This document shows positions 9,712 to 17,506 of a stretch of 64,000 bases of DNA, one piece after another. This DNA is from Acinetobacter schindleri CIP 107287 (lineage in GTDB: Bacteria; Pseudomonadota; Gammaproteobacteria; Pseudomonadales; Moraxellaceae). Every line of letters starts with the position of its first letter. The first letter of the stretch is position 1. The stretch is taken from contig NZ_KB849579.1 of the NCBI RefSeq assembly GCF_000368625.1, forward strand, positions 1 to 64,000, read 5' to 3'. Under the pieces are notes generated by a model that saw only the letters and a list, made by a program, of their open reading frames with translations, searched no databases and was not told the origin of the DNA. Made by a program: the position numbers and the translations under genes.

Positions 9712-10302
9712 CTAAGCCTGCATTTTTCTAATCAGGATATTTAACCACTCTTCTGTACGGTCTGGACGTTTATCTACTGTAATCCATTGCTGTAAAAGTA
9801 AAGCCTGGTCGATTTGTTTGAGTAAGTCATGAGCTTGCTGCTCATTTAGATCAGTAAAGCTACGCCCCTCTTTCTCACGATCTGTATTTCCATATTTAAA
9901 AGACATATAACACACACCATTTGGCTTTAATGCTTTAAATATGCGCGCCAGCACTTCAGTCAGGCGATCTCTTTCACAGTGTAAAAGAGAAGCACAGGCC
10001 CAAATCCCATCATACTTAGCTACTTCATTCAGCTCATAAAAACTTTGCTGACGTACCTCGATGCCTGTCAGCTCTCTCGCCTTTTCAACCAGCTCGGTAG
10101 AATAATCAATTGCCTCAACTTGATAGCCTTTTTTCTTAAATGCCAAAGTGTCCCGACCCGAACCACAGCCCAAATCCAGGATCAATGCCTGTTCCGGCAA
10201 ATATCTTAGAAATGGTGCGTAAAGACTTTCCATTTCAACCTGATAGGTATTTTCAAAAAATGCTTGAGCATGTTGATTGTAATAATTTGATGTTTGATTC
10301 AT
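9712..10302 (-). CDS. Class I SAM-dependent methyltransferase
   Basis: The 196-aa protein has a clear motif I (LDLGCGSGRDTLAF, about residues 42-55), an acidic motif II (VEAIDYS) and a following IWACASLLH segment. This is a small Rossmann-fold methyltransferase of the TehB/UbiE-like type. No DNA-methylase catalytic motif (NPPY, DPPY or PCQ) is seen, so a small molecule, RNA or protein substrate is more likely than a DNA base. It is the first gene of a two-gene operon with the HNH nuclease and is divergent from the DUF4236 gene. The combination is suggestive of a system, but the function is unknown. Confidence 0.8.
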   Translation of the reverse strand: MNQTSNYYNQHAQAFFENTYQVEMESLYAPFLRYLPEQALILDLGCGSGRDTLAFKKKGYQVEAIDYSTELVEKARELTGIEVRQQSFYELNEVAKYDGIWACASLLHCERDRLTEVLARIFKALKPNGVCYMSFKYGNTDREKEGRSFTDLNEQQAHDLLKQIDQALLLQQWITVDKRPDRTEEWLNILIRKMQA

Positions 10303-10453
10303 TGTCTAAAAGCCAATATCTTATGTTAAAGAACATACTGATTTTTCACTAGATAAGTCAAATGATCAGTCCTATGAATGAATCAAACTCTTATTTCACT
10401 GTATCCGGACAACTGAGATAGAAACCAAACTGGTTCTTGTAAATGGAAAAAAT

Positions 10454-10783
10454 ATGGGCTTCAGATTTCGCAAGAGTATTAAACTGCTACCTGGATTAAA
10501 AATTAATCTGACGCATAAAGGCATTAGTAGCGCGAGCATTGGCAAACCTGGTGCTTCTTTAAATATTGGCAAAAAAGGCACCCGAACCAGCGTTGGTATT
10601 CCAGGCACAGGCCTATCCTATTCCAAGCACCAACCCTATAAAAAAAGAGCAGGCAACCAAAAAATTCCTGCTCAGGAACAACAACCACTCTATACATCAC
10701 ATACTGAGAAACCCAAATCGAATGTCTGGATTTGGGTAATTTTTGGATTATTTTGTTTTATTGTCGGGGCAATTATTTTTTGA
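10454..10783 (+). CDS. DUF4236 domain protein with C-terminal membrane anchor
   Basis: The 109-aa protein starts MGFRFRKSIKLLPGLKIN and continues with glycine-rich turns (SIGKPGASLNIGKKGTR, then VGIPGTGLSYS). This is the signature of DUF4236, a short N-terminal domain of unknown function. A basic/polar linker follows, then a single hydrophobic segment at the C-terminus (about residues 90-109, IWVIFGLFCFIVGAIIF), so it is probably membrane-anchored by its tail. It stands alone, divergent from the methyltransferase gene. Such small proteins are often found with phage or accessory genes; no role can be given. Confidence 0.75.
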   Translation: MGFRFRKSIKLLPGLKINLTHKGISSASIGKPGASLNIGKKGTRTSVGIPGTGLSYSKHQPYKKRAGNQKIPAQEQQPLYTSHTEKPKSNVWIWVIFGLFCFIVGAIIF

Positions 10784-10882
10784 ATTTAGCCATTCTTTGT
10801 ACCCCATAATATCCACTGCTAGGCAAAATTTAATTCATTCATTACTATGGACGGATATTAAATACAATAAAGGCTGCCGCTG

Positions 10883-11171
10883 ATGTCTGATAATGACAGT
10901 ACTATGGATTATGATGAAAATGATTTAATCGATTCTCCCTTGTCTCAAATTTTAAAAGAGGATAATGAGCAAATTGAAGTTCTAATTTATCGATTACCCG
11001 ATAGTGACTGGACACTGGAAGTGGTAAACCAAAATGGTACTTCTACGGTATGAGATGAAACATTCCCGTCAGATCAGGAAGCTCTATCTGTCGCTTTAGA
11101 TGGAATTAAAGCCGCAGGCGGTATTCAGGCCTTTTACGAACTCAGCGACCTCGAAGCAAAGAAAAATATTT
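10883..11171 (+). pseudogene. Small acidic protein gene with in-frame TGA, cut at its 3' end by an IS
   Basis: An ATG at 10883 opens a frame encoding an acidic peptide (MSDNDSTMDYDENDLID...). It meets TGA at 11051-11053 and then continues open in the same frame for another 40 codons (DETFPSDQEALSVALDGIKAAGG...) up to the IS1-family left end. The continuity suggests that TGA replaced TGG (Trp), giving a nonsense mutation. The IS insertion lies very near the original C-terminus, because both candidate reconstructions reach a stop within a few codons. I do not recognise the protein family. Confidence 0.55.
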
Positions 11172-11971
11172 GGTGGTGTATCAAAAAGTATGCTAAAAAA
11201 AAGCAGGTTGAATTTTGATAAAACAGAGAAATGCAAATAACTCTAGAAATCAAATGGCCAACCTGCCTCAGTGACAGTATAAAGAAAAATGGCATCAAAG
11301 TAGATGGGAAACAAAACTACCAATGCAAAGACTGCAAACGTCAGTTTATTGGTGACCATGCTCTGAGCTATCTAGGATGTAATTCTGGCATTACTCATAA
11401 AATATTACAGTTAATGGTCAGAGGCAGCGGTATACGAGATATCGCTGAAGTTGAGCGCATTAGTATCGGTAAAGTCTTACGGACTTTAACTGAATCGGCC
11501 TATCAAATTCAGCCTAAACAAAGTCATTATGAATCTCTCGAAGTAGATGAATTCTGGACTTTTGTTGGAAATAAAAATAATAAACAATGGCTTATTTACG
11601 CCTACCATCGAGAAACAGGTGAGGTTGTTGCTTATGTTTGGGGTAAGAGACATTTAGCTACAGTCCAAAGGTTGAAGACAAAGCTTAAACAATTAGGTAT
11701 TCACTACACCCGAATTGCAAGTGATCATTGGGACAGTTTCATCACTGCTTTTAAAAACTGCAAGCAAAGTATTGGTAAGTTGTTTACTGTAGGAATTGAA
11801 GGTAATAATTGCAAAATAAGGCATCGAATAAGGCGTGGTTTTAGAAGAAGTTGTAATTTCTCCAAAAAGCTTGAAACACCACCTGGAAACCATTTTAAAG
11901 CCTTCGACTTAACCTTCTTTTACATCAATAATGGCTTCATTTAATCTCAGCATACTTTTTAAAACACCACC
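11172..11971 (+). mobile_element. Full-length IS1-family insertion sequence
   Basis: Terminal inverted repeats of 23 bp (21 of 23 matching, starting GGTGGTGT and ending AGTATGCT) lie at 11172-11194 and 11949-11971 and enclose one transposase gene. Total length is 800 bp, right for the family. The flanks are similar AT-rich octamers (AAATATTT left, AAATAATT right), an imperfect candidate target duplication. A truncated second copy is at 18431-18577. Confidence 0.9.
11231..11944 (+). CDS. IS1-family transposase (single-frame type), zinc finger altered
   Basis: The protein is 237 aa with an N-terminal zinc-ribbon region (PTC...CKDC), a helix-turn-helix region (MVRGSGIRDIAEVERISIGKVL) and a DDE-type core beginning at LEVDEFWTFVG. 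It is encoded in one frame, unlike classic IS1 with its InsA/InsB frameshift. Codon 9 is TGG (Trp), where the truncated copy at 18514-18516 has TGT (Cys). The intact-looking copy has therefore lost one of four presumed zinc ligands, which may impair it. Otherwise there are no stops or frameshifts. Confidence 0.9.
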   Translation: MQITLEIKWPTCLSDSIKKNGIKVDGKQNYQCKDCKRQFIGDHALSYLGCNSGITHKILQLMVRGSGIRDIAEVERISIGKVLRTLTESAYQIQPKQSHYESLEVDEFWTFVGNKNNKQWLIYAYHRETGEVVAYVWGKRHLATVQRLKTKLKQLGIHYTRIASDHWDSFITAFKNCKQSIGKLFTVGIEGNNCKIRHRIRRGFRRSCNFSKKLETPPGNHFKAFDLTFFYINNGFI

Positions 11972-11991
11972 AAATAATTTAATGAGCATTT

Positions 11992-12030
11992 AAGAATATC
12001 AAGCCCATTAAAAATGGGATTGATATTCTT
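11992..12030. terminator. Long hairpin between the IS and the permease gene
   Basis: An 11-bp stem (AAGAATATCAA/TTGATATTCTT) continues, after a G/A mismatch, into a 5-bp CCCAT/ATGGG stem with a 5-nt loop. It sits just past the 3' ends of converging genes. No strong T-run follows on either strand, so it is terminator-like rather than a textbook rho-independent terminator. Confidence 0.55.
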
Positions 12031-12054
12031 AAAAATTAGGTAAATTTCACTCAA

Positions 12055-13476
12055 CTATTCATCTCTGATTTCAATAGATGCAAACTCTTGTTCAGGCGTG
12101 CCTTCCACCAGATGATGTCTGCTATACAGCAGATAATACAGAATGAATAAACCATAAATTAGCGCTGCCAAACACCATACTTTTGGATTAACCATTAAAC
12201 CCGCCACCACTGCAGCACAGGCCAAAACCAATGCTATACTTGAAGTGACGATGCCGCCGGGTGTTTTATATGGTCGTGCTAAATCTGGACGGGAAAAACG
12301 CAATTTAATATGCGACATCATCATCAACACATAAGAAATGGTGGCACCAAACACCGCAATCAAAATCAGCAAATCTCCTTCACCCGTTAATGACAATACA
12401 AAGCCAATTACCCCAGGAATCACAATCGCCCATTTCGGCGCTTGTTTATTATTGGTGAGCGATAATATTTTCGGTAAATAACCCGCACGCGATAGGGCAA
12501 ACACTTGACGCGAATAAGCATAAATAATCGAGAAGAAGCTTGCTACTAAACCTGCTAATCCCACAAAATTCACAAAACTGGCAATCCATGAATGCTGTCC
12601 ATAGACTGCAATTAATGCATCAACCAATGGTGCTCCTGAATTTTTCACTTGCTCTGCACCCATCGCACCAGCACTTAAAAACAAAATCAGCAGGGCAAAT
12701 GCAGCCAGAATCAACATTGAACCAATTAAACCACGTGGTAAAGATTTGACTGGATCTTTGGCTTCTTCAGCAGCCAAAGGCACGCCTTCAACTGCAAGGA
12801 AAAACCAGATTGCAAACGGGACAGCAGCCCAAATGCCCATGTAACCGAGAGGCAAAAATGAACTCGCCCCCGCAGTATTTAGCATTACTGCAATATTAAA
12901 TAAATTGGCAGCATTAAAGTGTGGAACCATTGCCACTATAAACACCAACAGCGCCACACAAGCAATTGCGGTAATGCCAAACATTATTTTCAGAGCCTCA
13001 CCTGCACCTTGTAAATGAATTGCCATGAAAAACACATAGCAAAACAGATAAATCGGCCAGCCACCTATGCCAAATAAAGCTTCACAATAATTGCCAATAA
13101 AAACTGCAATTGCGGCAGGTGCGACTGCATATTCAATCAGAATTGCAGTCCCTGTAAGATAACCACCAAATTGCCCAAACGCCACTCGCGCAAAACTATA
13201 GCCCCCGCCTGCTGTTGGCAGCATGGTCGACATTTCTGACATCGACAAGCTCATGCATAGATACATAAATGCCACTACAATCGTAGCAACAAATAATCCG
13301 CCCCAACCACCTTGCGCAATACCAAAATTCCAACCTGCGAAGTCACCCGAAATCACATAAGACACCCCTAACCCCACCAACAGTAACCAACCGACGGCAC
13401 CCTTTTTCAGTTGGCGTTGGGCAAAATATTCGGTGTTATCTGCGACACTCTCCGTCATTATCATTTCATTTTTCAT
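12055..13476 (-). CDS. eat: Ethanolamine-type APC permease
   Basis: This 473-aa inner-membrane protein has about 12 hydrophobic segments and the APC-family N-terminal signature: LKKGAVGWLLLVGLGVSYVI, then GDFAGWNFG and PTAGGGYSFARVAFG. The segment GDFAGWNFGIAQGGWGG is characteristic of ethanolamine permeases as I know them. It is divergent from the kinase gene, with a shared 181-bp regulatory space containing the ACTTGAC-N22-TTGAAGTCAA motif 63 bp upstream of its start. The neighbouring kinase and phospho-lyase-like enzyme support uptake of ethanolamine or a close amino-alcohol. An amino-acid substrate cannot be excluded. Confidence 0.8.
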   Translation of the reverse strand: MKNEMIMTESVADNTEYFAQRQLKKGAVGWLLLVGLGVSYVISGDFAGWNFGIAQGGWGGLFVATIVVAFMYLCMSLSMSEMSTMLPTAGGGYSFARVAFGQFGGYLTGTAILIEYAVAPAAIAVFIGNYCEALFGIGGWPIYLFCYVFFMAIHLQGAGEALKIMFGITAIACVALLVFIVAMVPHFNAANLFNIAVMLNTAGASSFLPLGYMGIWAAVPFAIWFFLAVEGVPLAAEEAKDPVKSLPRGLIGSMLILAAFALLILFLSAGAMGAEQVKNSGAPLVDALIAVYGQHSWIASFVNFVGLAGLVASFFSIIYAYSRQVFALSRAGYLPKILSLTNNKQAPKWAIVIPGVIGFVLSLTGEGDLLILIAVFGATISYVLMMMSHIKLRFSRPDLARPYKTPGGIVTSSIALVLACAAVVAGLMVNPKVWCLAALIYGLFILYYLLYSRHHLVEGTPEQEFASIEIRDE

Positions 13477-13538
13477 GATGCTCGATCACCTTTTCACCAA
13501 ATTCGACCACTTTAATATCGGTGAAATATCGGCTTTAA

Positions 13539-13577
13539 ACTTGACAATAAATCATGAGCATAGTCGCTTGAAGTCAA
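13539..13577. promoter_or_regulatory. Bipartite motif shared with the PLP-enzyme promoter, copy 1
   Basis: ACTTGAC (13539-13545), then 22 nt, then TTGAAGTCAA (13568-13577), lies between the divergent permease and kinase genes. The same two boxes with exactly 22 nt between them, in the same orientation relative to the minus-strand gene, occur at 17283-17321. ACTTGAC also pairs as an inverted repeat with GTCAAGT (13573-13579). It is the likely operator of the AraC regulator encoded nearby (inference). Confidence 0.6.
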
Positions 13578-13657
13578 GTTGCTCTTTTTTTTCTTTTATA
13601 AGATCAGCTCAAAGTCTGGGACTCCGCACCCAAGATCAGCATGAAAAGGAGTACAAC

Positions 13658-14662
13658 ATGAGCGTCCAACAAAATGAATATTTAAGCATTCAACAACTCT
13701 ACGAATTGGCAAAAAAAGCCATGCAAACCTATCCAGCATGCTATCAAGGCGAGATCAAATTACTCTGCCAATCTGAAAATGCCACCTTTGTTGTGAAAAC
13801 CGCTCAACAACAATATGCACTACGCATTCATCGTCCCAATTATCATTCCAAACAACAAATCGAAAGTGAACTAGCATGGTTAGATGCGTTAAATGCGCAT
13901 GGCATCGCGGTGCCGATTGCCATTGCCGACTGTCATGGAGATAAAGTCCAAACATTGGCACTCAGTCCAGATATTTCAAGGCATGCAGTGCTCTTTCATT
14001 GGGTGAAAGGTGTAATGCCTACAGCAGATAATGTCGATCCATGTGATTTTAAGCAGTTGGGTGAAATCACAGCACAACTGCACCTGCACAGTAAAACATG
14101 GGAGATGCCAGCCTACTTCCAACGTATTGTTTGGGATCATGAAAGTATGGTTTTTGCCGATGGACATTGGGGTGACTGGCGTCATGCCCCACAGTTAAAA
14201 TCGGTAGATCATGCCGTGATTGATGAGGCAATTTGCCGTGTTGCCACCGAGCTAAATCAATTTGGGAAGTCCAAAGATCACTATGGGCTGATCCATGCTG
14301 ACCTCAGACTGACCAATCTGTTGTTGAATGAAAAAAAGGTTGGTGTGATTGATTTTGACGACTGCGGCATGGGCTGGTTTATGCATGACTTAGCTGCAGC
14401 AATTAGTTTTAATGAACACTATACTGCTGCACCCAAGTGGGTCGAACAATGGTTGAATGGTTATGAAAAAATTGGGCATGTGAGTGCAGAAGAGTATGCG
14501 TTGGTTCCCACCTTTATTATGCAACGTAGAATCCAATTGATGGCTTGGTTCGGTTCACATGCCTATACCGACATGGCCAAAAGTTTGGGAGCTCAATGGT
14601 CGGATGAAACTGTGCGACTTTGCAAAAAATATCTTAACAACCAAATTCCAGCAGGTATATAA
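13658..14662 (+). CDS. APH-fold phosphotransferase, probable amino-alcohol kinase
   Basis: The 334-aa protein belongs to the aminoglycoside phosphotransferase/choline kinase fold. It has the Brenner-type catalytic loop LIHADLRLTNLLL (HxD...N) and the metal motif VIDFDDCGMGW. The frame extends upstream to 13433, but the start at 13658 (MSVQQNEYL) has an AAAAGGA ribosome-binding site 7 nt before it, and the upstream part is antisense to the permease start. In this cluster the likely job is phosphorylation of ethanolamine or a related amino-alcohol, feeding the phospho-lyase-like enzyme. Homoserine-kinase-like paralogues have the same fold, so the substrate is inferred from context. Confidence 0.75.
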   Translation: MSVQQNEYLSIQQLYELAKKAMQTYPACYQGEIKLLCQSENATFVVKTAQQQYALRIHRPNYHSKQQIESELAWLDALNAHGIAVPIAIADCHGDKVQTLALSPDISRHAVLFHWVKGVMPTADNVDPCDFKQLGEITAQLHLHSKTWEMPAYFQRIVWDHESMVFADGHWGDWRHAPQLKSVDHAVIDEAICRVATELNQFGKSKDHYGLIHADLRLTNLLLNEKKVGVIDFDDCGMGWFMHDLAAAISFNEHYTAAPKWVEQWLNGYEKIGHVSAEEYALVPTFIMQRRIQLMAWFGSHAYTDMAKSLGAQWSDETVRLCKKYLNNQIPAGI

Positions 14663-14760
14663 AAAAATACCTGTAGGCAGAAGCAAACCGTAAAGCATTG
14701 AATGGCATAGCTCTTGCTTAATTTAGAACAATAACGGTTCTGTATTAAAAGAGGCTATGC

Positions 14761-15795
14761 ATGATTCAATTTAATCCTCTCTCCATCAACGCTCAAGACA
14801 TCAGCAACCAAGGCATTTTATCAGCTGCCGCGACAGGCCTAAGTGACTTTATTCTGCATAAAGGTGCCGATGTCGATCGCATTTTTGGGATCAGTGGTAT
14901 TAATCCTGAATTATTGCTCAGCCCCACCCTCAGTTTGCAACTCACCAATTATTGCGAAGTCTTGGAACAATCCGCAAAACTATCACATTGCGATAATTTC
15001 GGACTGCATTATGGACAGCAATTTCATCCCAAAGCTTTAGGACTGATTGGCTATATTGGTTTATGTTCAGCATCGCTGGAAGATGCATTAAAGAACATGA
15101 CCTCACATTTTAATCTGCATCAAAAAGATACTTTATGCCGTATGGTTGAAGTCAATGATGCCTATCGTTTCGACTACCAAGTCCAGCATGGTGCAATTTT
15201 ATCGCGACGACAAGATGCCGAACTCACAGTGGGCATGTTTATGAATGTAATTCGTGAAGTCTTGGGCACACACTATTCACCACGCGAAATTCATTTTGAA
15301 CACCCACGTCCCGAGTTTTGGCAAGAACACAGTAAACTGTTTAATGCATCAGTGTTTTTTGATCAGCCATTCAATTCAATTTTGATTGCCAAATCAGACC
15401 TTAAAACCGCAATGCCACAGTCAGACCCGTTGCTGCTCACCATGATGCTCGACACTTTAAAAATTCTGAATACGCAATCGCAGTCACAAACTTTAACCAA
15501 TCAAGTCCGTGCACACATTCAGCAAGATTTGATTCATGGTGAACCCAACTTGGAAAAAGTTGCACTAGATTTACATATGAGTCCATGTACCTTATCACGG
15601 CGCTTAAAATCACACGACATCACCTTTACTCAACTAATTGATCAAGTTCGTTATGAACTGGCCAAACACTATATTCAACAGAAGAATTTACCGATTTCTG
15701 AAGTAGCATTTTTATTAGGCTATTCCGAAGTCAGTGCCTTTTCCCGTGCATTCAAGCGTTGGTTTGGCTGTACACCACGCCAATTACGACATTAA
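14761..15795 (+). CDS. AraC-family transcription regulator
   Basis: The 344-aa protein has an N-terminal ligand-binding region of the arabinose-binding/OruR type (about residues 20-210, YCEVLEQSAKLSHCDNFGLHYG) and a C-terminal double helix-turn-helix (about 250-340, LEKVALDLHMSPCTLSRRLK and VAFLLGYSEVSAFSRAFKRWFG). It has a strong AAGAGG ribosome-binding site. It follows the kinase gene by about 98 bp in the same direction and converges on the PLP-enzyme gene across a terminator. It is the obvious candidate regulator of the surrounding catabolic genes. Confidence 0.88.
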   Translation: MIQFNPLSINAQDISNQGILSAAATGLSDFILHKGADVDRIFGISGINPELLLSPTLSLQLTNYCEVLEQSAKLSHCDNFGLHYGQQFHPKALGLIGYIGLCSASLEDALKNMTSHFNLHQKDTLCRMVEVNDAYRFDYQVQHGAILSRRQDAELTVGMFMNVIREVLGTHYSPREIHFEHPRPEFWQEHSKLFNASVFFDQPFNSILIAKSDLKTAMPQSDPLLLTMMLDTLKILNTQSQSQTLTNQVRAHIQQDLIHGEPNLEKVALDLHMSPCTLSRRLKSHDITFTQLIDQVRYELAKHYIQQKNLPISEVAFLLGYSEVSAFSRAFKRWFGCTPRQLRH

Positions 15796-15811
15796 GTGGT
15801 AAGACATCAAT

Positions 15812-15842
15812 AAAAAAGAAACCCCGCTCATTGAGCGGGGTT
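15812..15842. terminator. Bidirectional rho-independent terminator
   Basis: A perfect stem AACCCCGCTCA/TTGAGCGGGGTT (15820-15842) is preceded by an A-run (15812-15820) that becomes a T-run for the minus strand. It separates the convergent araC and PLP-enzyme genes. It is strongest as the terminator of the minus-strand gene. Confidence 0.88.
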
Positions 15843-15863
15843 AAATATGTATGACATTTAAGT

Positions 15864-17207
15864 TTATTTTTGCAGTTTACTTAAGGCTTGATCCAACGCT
15901 CCAACCAACCAATCAATATCCTTTTCTTGGAACACCAATGGTGGACGTAACTTCAAGACATTGCCATATGGTCCCGCAACAGAGGTCAGCACACGATGCG
16001 TATTACGCAATTCTTCAATCAAATCCAGTGCCAGAGCTTTATCAGGCATTTTGGTGAAACGATCTTGTACCAATTCGAAACCAATAAATAAACCAGCACC
16101 ACGCACATCACCAACACAGTCATACTTTTCCATCAGCTTACGCAATTCTGTCAAAAGTAGACCACCAAGGCGCTGACTATGGGCTTGTAACTCTTCTTCT
16201 TGAATAGTTTTCAGCACGGCCTGCGCCGCTGCCATCGCCACAGGATTCCCCCCAAAGGTATTGAAATAAGGGATTTTTTGACTAAAGGCAGACAACACAT
16301 GATCTTTCGCGAGTAAACCTGATACTGGAATACCATTGCCCATCGGCTTGCCTGTGGTAATGATGTCGGGCACCACACCATGACGCCCAAAACCCCAAAA
16401 AGAATCGCCTGTACGAGCAAAACCAGGCTGTACTTCATCAGCAATGAAAATACCACCATTGGCATGCACTACATCCACTGCTTTTTTCAGGAAACCAGTA
16501 GGATTTGGCATTACCCCGTCTGATGAAAAAATGGAATCGGCTAAGAAGCCTGCAAACTTGATGCCATTGGCATTCATATCATCAATTTGTGCTTGAATTT
16601 GCGCGGCGAACCAGTCACCTAAATCTTCACCCTCAAAACGATATTGATCAGGTGCTGCCACCAAACGAGTTGTAGCAGCTAAGGTCTGTCCTGTACCAAG
16701 CGCAGGCGAACAGCCCGAAGTAAGATCACTAGTACCATGATAGGCTTCTTGCGACACAATAATACCCGTACCACCACTGTATTCACGGGCAATACGAATG
16801 GCCAAATCATTCGCCTCAGAACCCGTACACATATACATGGCTTTGTTAATTTCAGTCGGTGTGGTCGCTAAAAGTTCGTCGGTATAATCTAAAATGCGCT
16901 CATGTAAATAACGAGTATGTGTATTCAACATTTGCATTTGTTCATTTACGGCATTGATTACCGCAGGATGGCAATGTCCTATACTAGCGACATTGTTATA
17001 AGCATCCAAGTATTGATTGCCTGCAGCATCCCAAAGGTATTGTCCTTGCCCTTTTACAAGATGCACTGGGTTTCGATAAAACAAGCGGTAAGATTCACCT
17101 AAATTTTGGCTACGTCGATCGGTCAGTTCTCGGGTTTCAGAATCTAGTGCACTCGCATGCTCGGCACGGAAGCTATTGGTATCCATAATGGTAGATCGCG
17201 TATTCAT
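15864..17207 (-). CDS. Class III PLP enzyme, probable ethanolamine-phosphate phospho-lyase
   Basis: The 447-aa fold-type I PLP enzyme has the class III signature FIADEVQPGFARTGDSFWGF, with the PLP lysine in TTGKPMGNG. The N-terminal block YLDAYNNVASIGHCHP followed by LNTHTRYLHERILDY resembles AGXT2L1-type phospho-lyases, which split phosphoethanolamine to acetaldehyde, ammonia and phosphate, more than ordinary omega-aminotransferases. The kinase and ethanolamine-type permease beside it support that role. Its promoter region carries the second copy of the shared bipartite motif. An ordinary aminotransferase remains the main alternative. Confidence 0.72.
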   Translation of the reverse strand: MNTRSTIMDTNSFRAEHASALDSETRELTDRRSQNLGESYRLFYRNPVHLVKGQGQYLWDAAGNQYLDAYNNVASIGHCHPAVINAVNEQMQMLNTHTRYLHERILDYTDELLATTPTEINKAMYMCTGSEANDLAIRIAREYSGGTGIIVSQEAYHGTSDLTSGCSPALGTGQTLAATTRLVAAPDQYRFEGEDLGDWFAAQIQAQIDDMNANGIKFAGFLADSIFSSDGVMPNPTGFLKKAVDVVHANGGIFIADEVQPGFARTGDSFWGFGRHGVVPDIITTGKPMGNGIPVSGLLAKDHVLSAFSQKIPYFNTFGGNPVAMAAAQAVLKTIQEEELQAHSQRLGGLLLTELRKLMEKYDCVGDVRGAGLFIGFELVQDRFTKMPDKALALDLIEELRNTHRVLTSVAGPYGNVLKLRPPLVFQEKDIDWLVGALDQALSKLQK

Positions 17208-17282
17208 CTACTATTCCTCTCTCACAAACTGTTTTTTAGTGCATTTGAATGATTTTTATATTGCACACTGCTCATTTTAAAG

Positions 17283-17321
17283 ACTTGACTTTAGAGCGCG
17301 ATATGTAATTTTTGAAGTCAA
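17283..17321. promoter_or_regulatory. Bipartite motif shared with the permease/kinase region, copy 2
   Basis: ACTTGAC (17283-17289), 22 nt, TTGAAGTCAA (17312-17321), followed by CTTATAAGAT, lies 76 bp upstream of the PLP-enzyme start. It matches the copy at 13539-13577 in both boxes, spacing and orientation, while the intervening 22 nt differ. That is the pattern expected for a conserved two-site operator. Confidence 0.6.
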
Positions 17322-17506
17322 ATCTTATAAGATAATTTCTTCACAATACGAGTGATAGGATATCTATTTGAGCACTTTTATTATGAAAAGTGAATAAATA
17401 GCCTTTAAATGAATTCGCTAAAGAAGCCTGACAAAAAATAAAGTTGAATTCCATCATCCCTAATAAATGATAAAACTACTGAAATTTATTTACAGGCTCT
17501 ATATTA
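17322..17506. other. Intergenic stretch between the PLP-enzyme promoter and the IS5 element
   Basis: This is the remainder of the roughly 300-bp gap upstream of the PLP-enzyme gene. Apart from the start of the bipartite operator candidate and AT-rich promoter-like DNA I see no gene, repeat or RNA in it. Confidence 0.4.

Noticed and set aside
13433..13657. A long N-terminal extension of the kinase gene
   Set aside because: This part overlaps the start of the divergent permease gene and the shared operator motif; the ATG at 13658 has a good ribosome-binding site.
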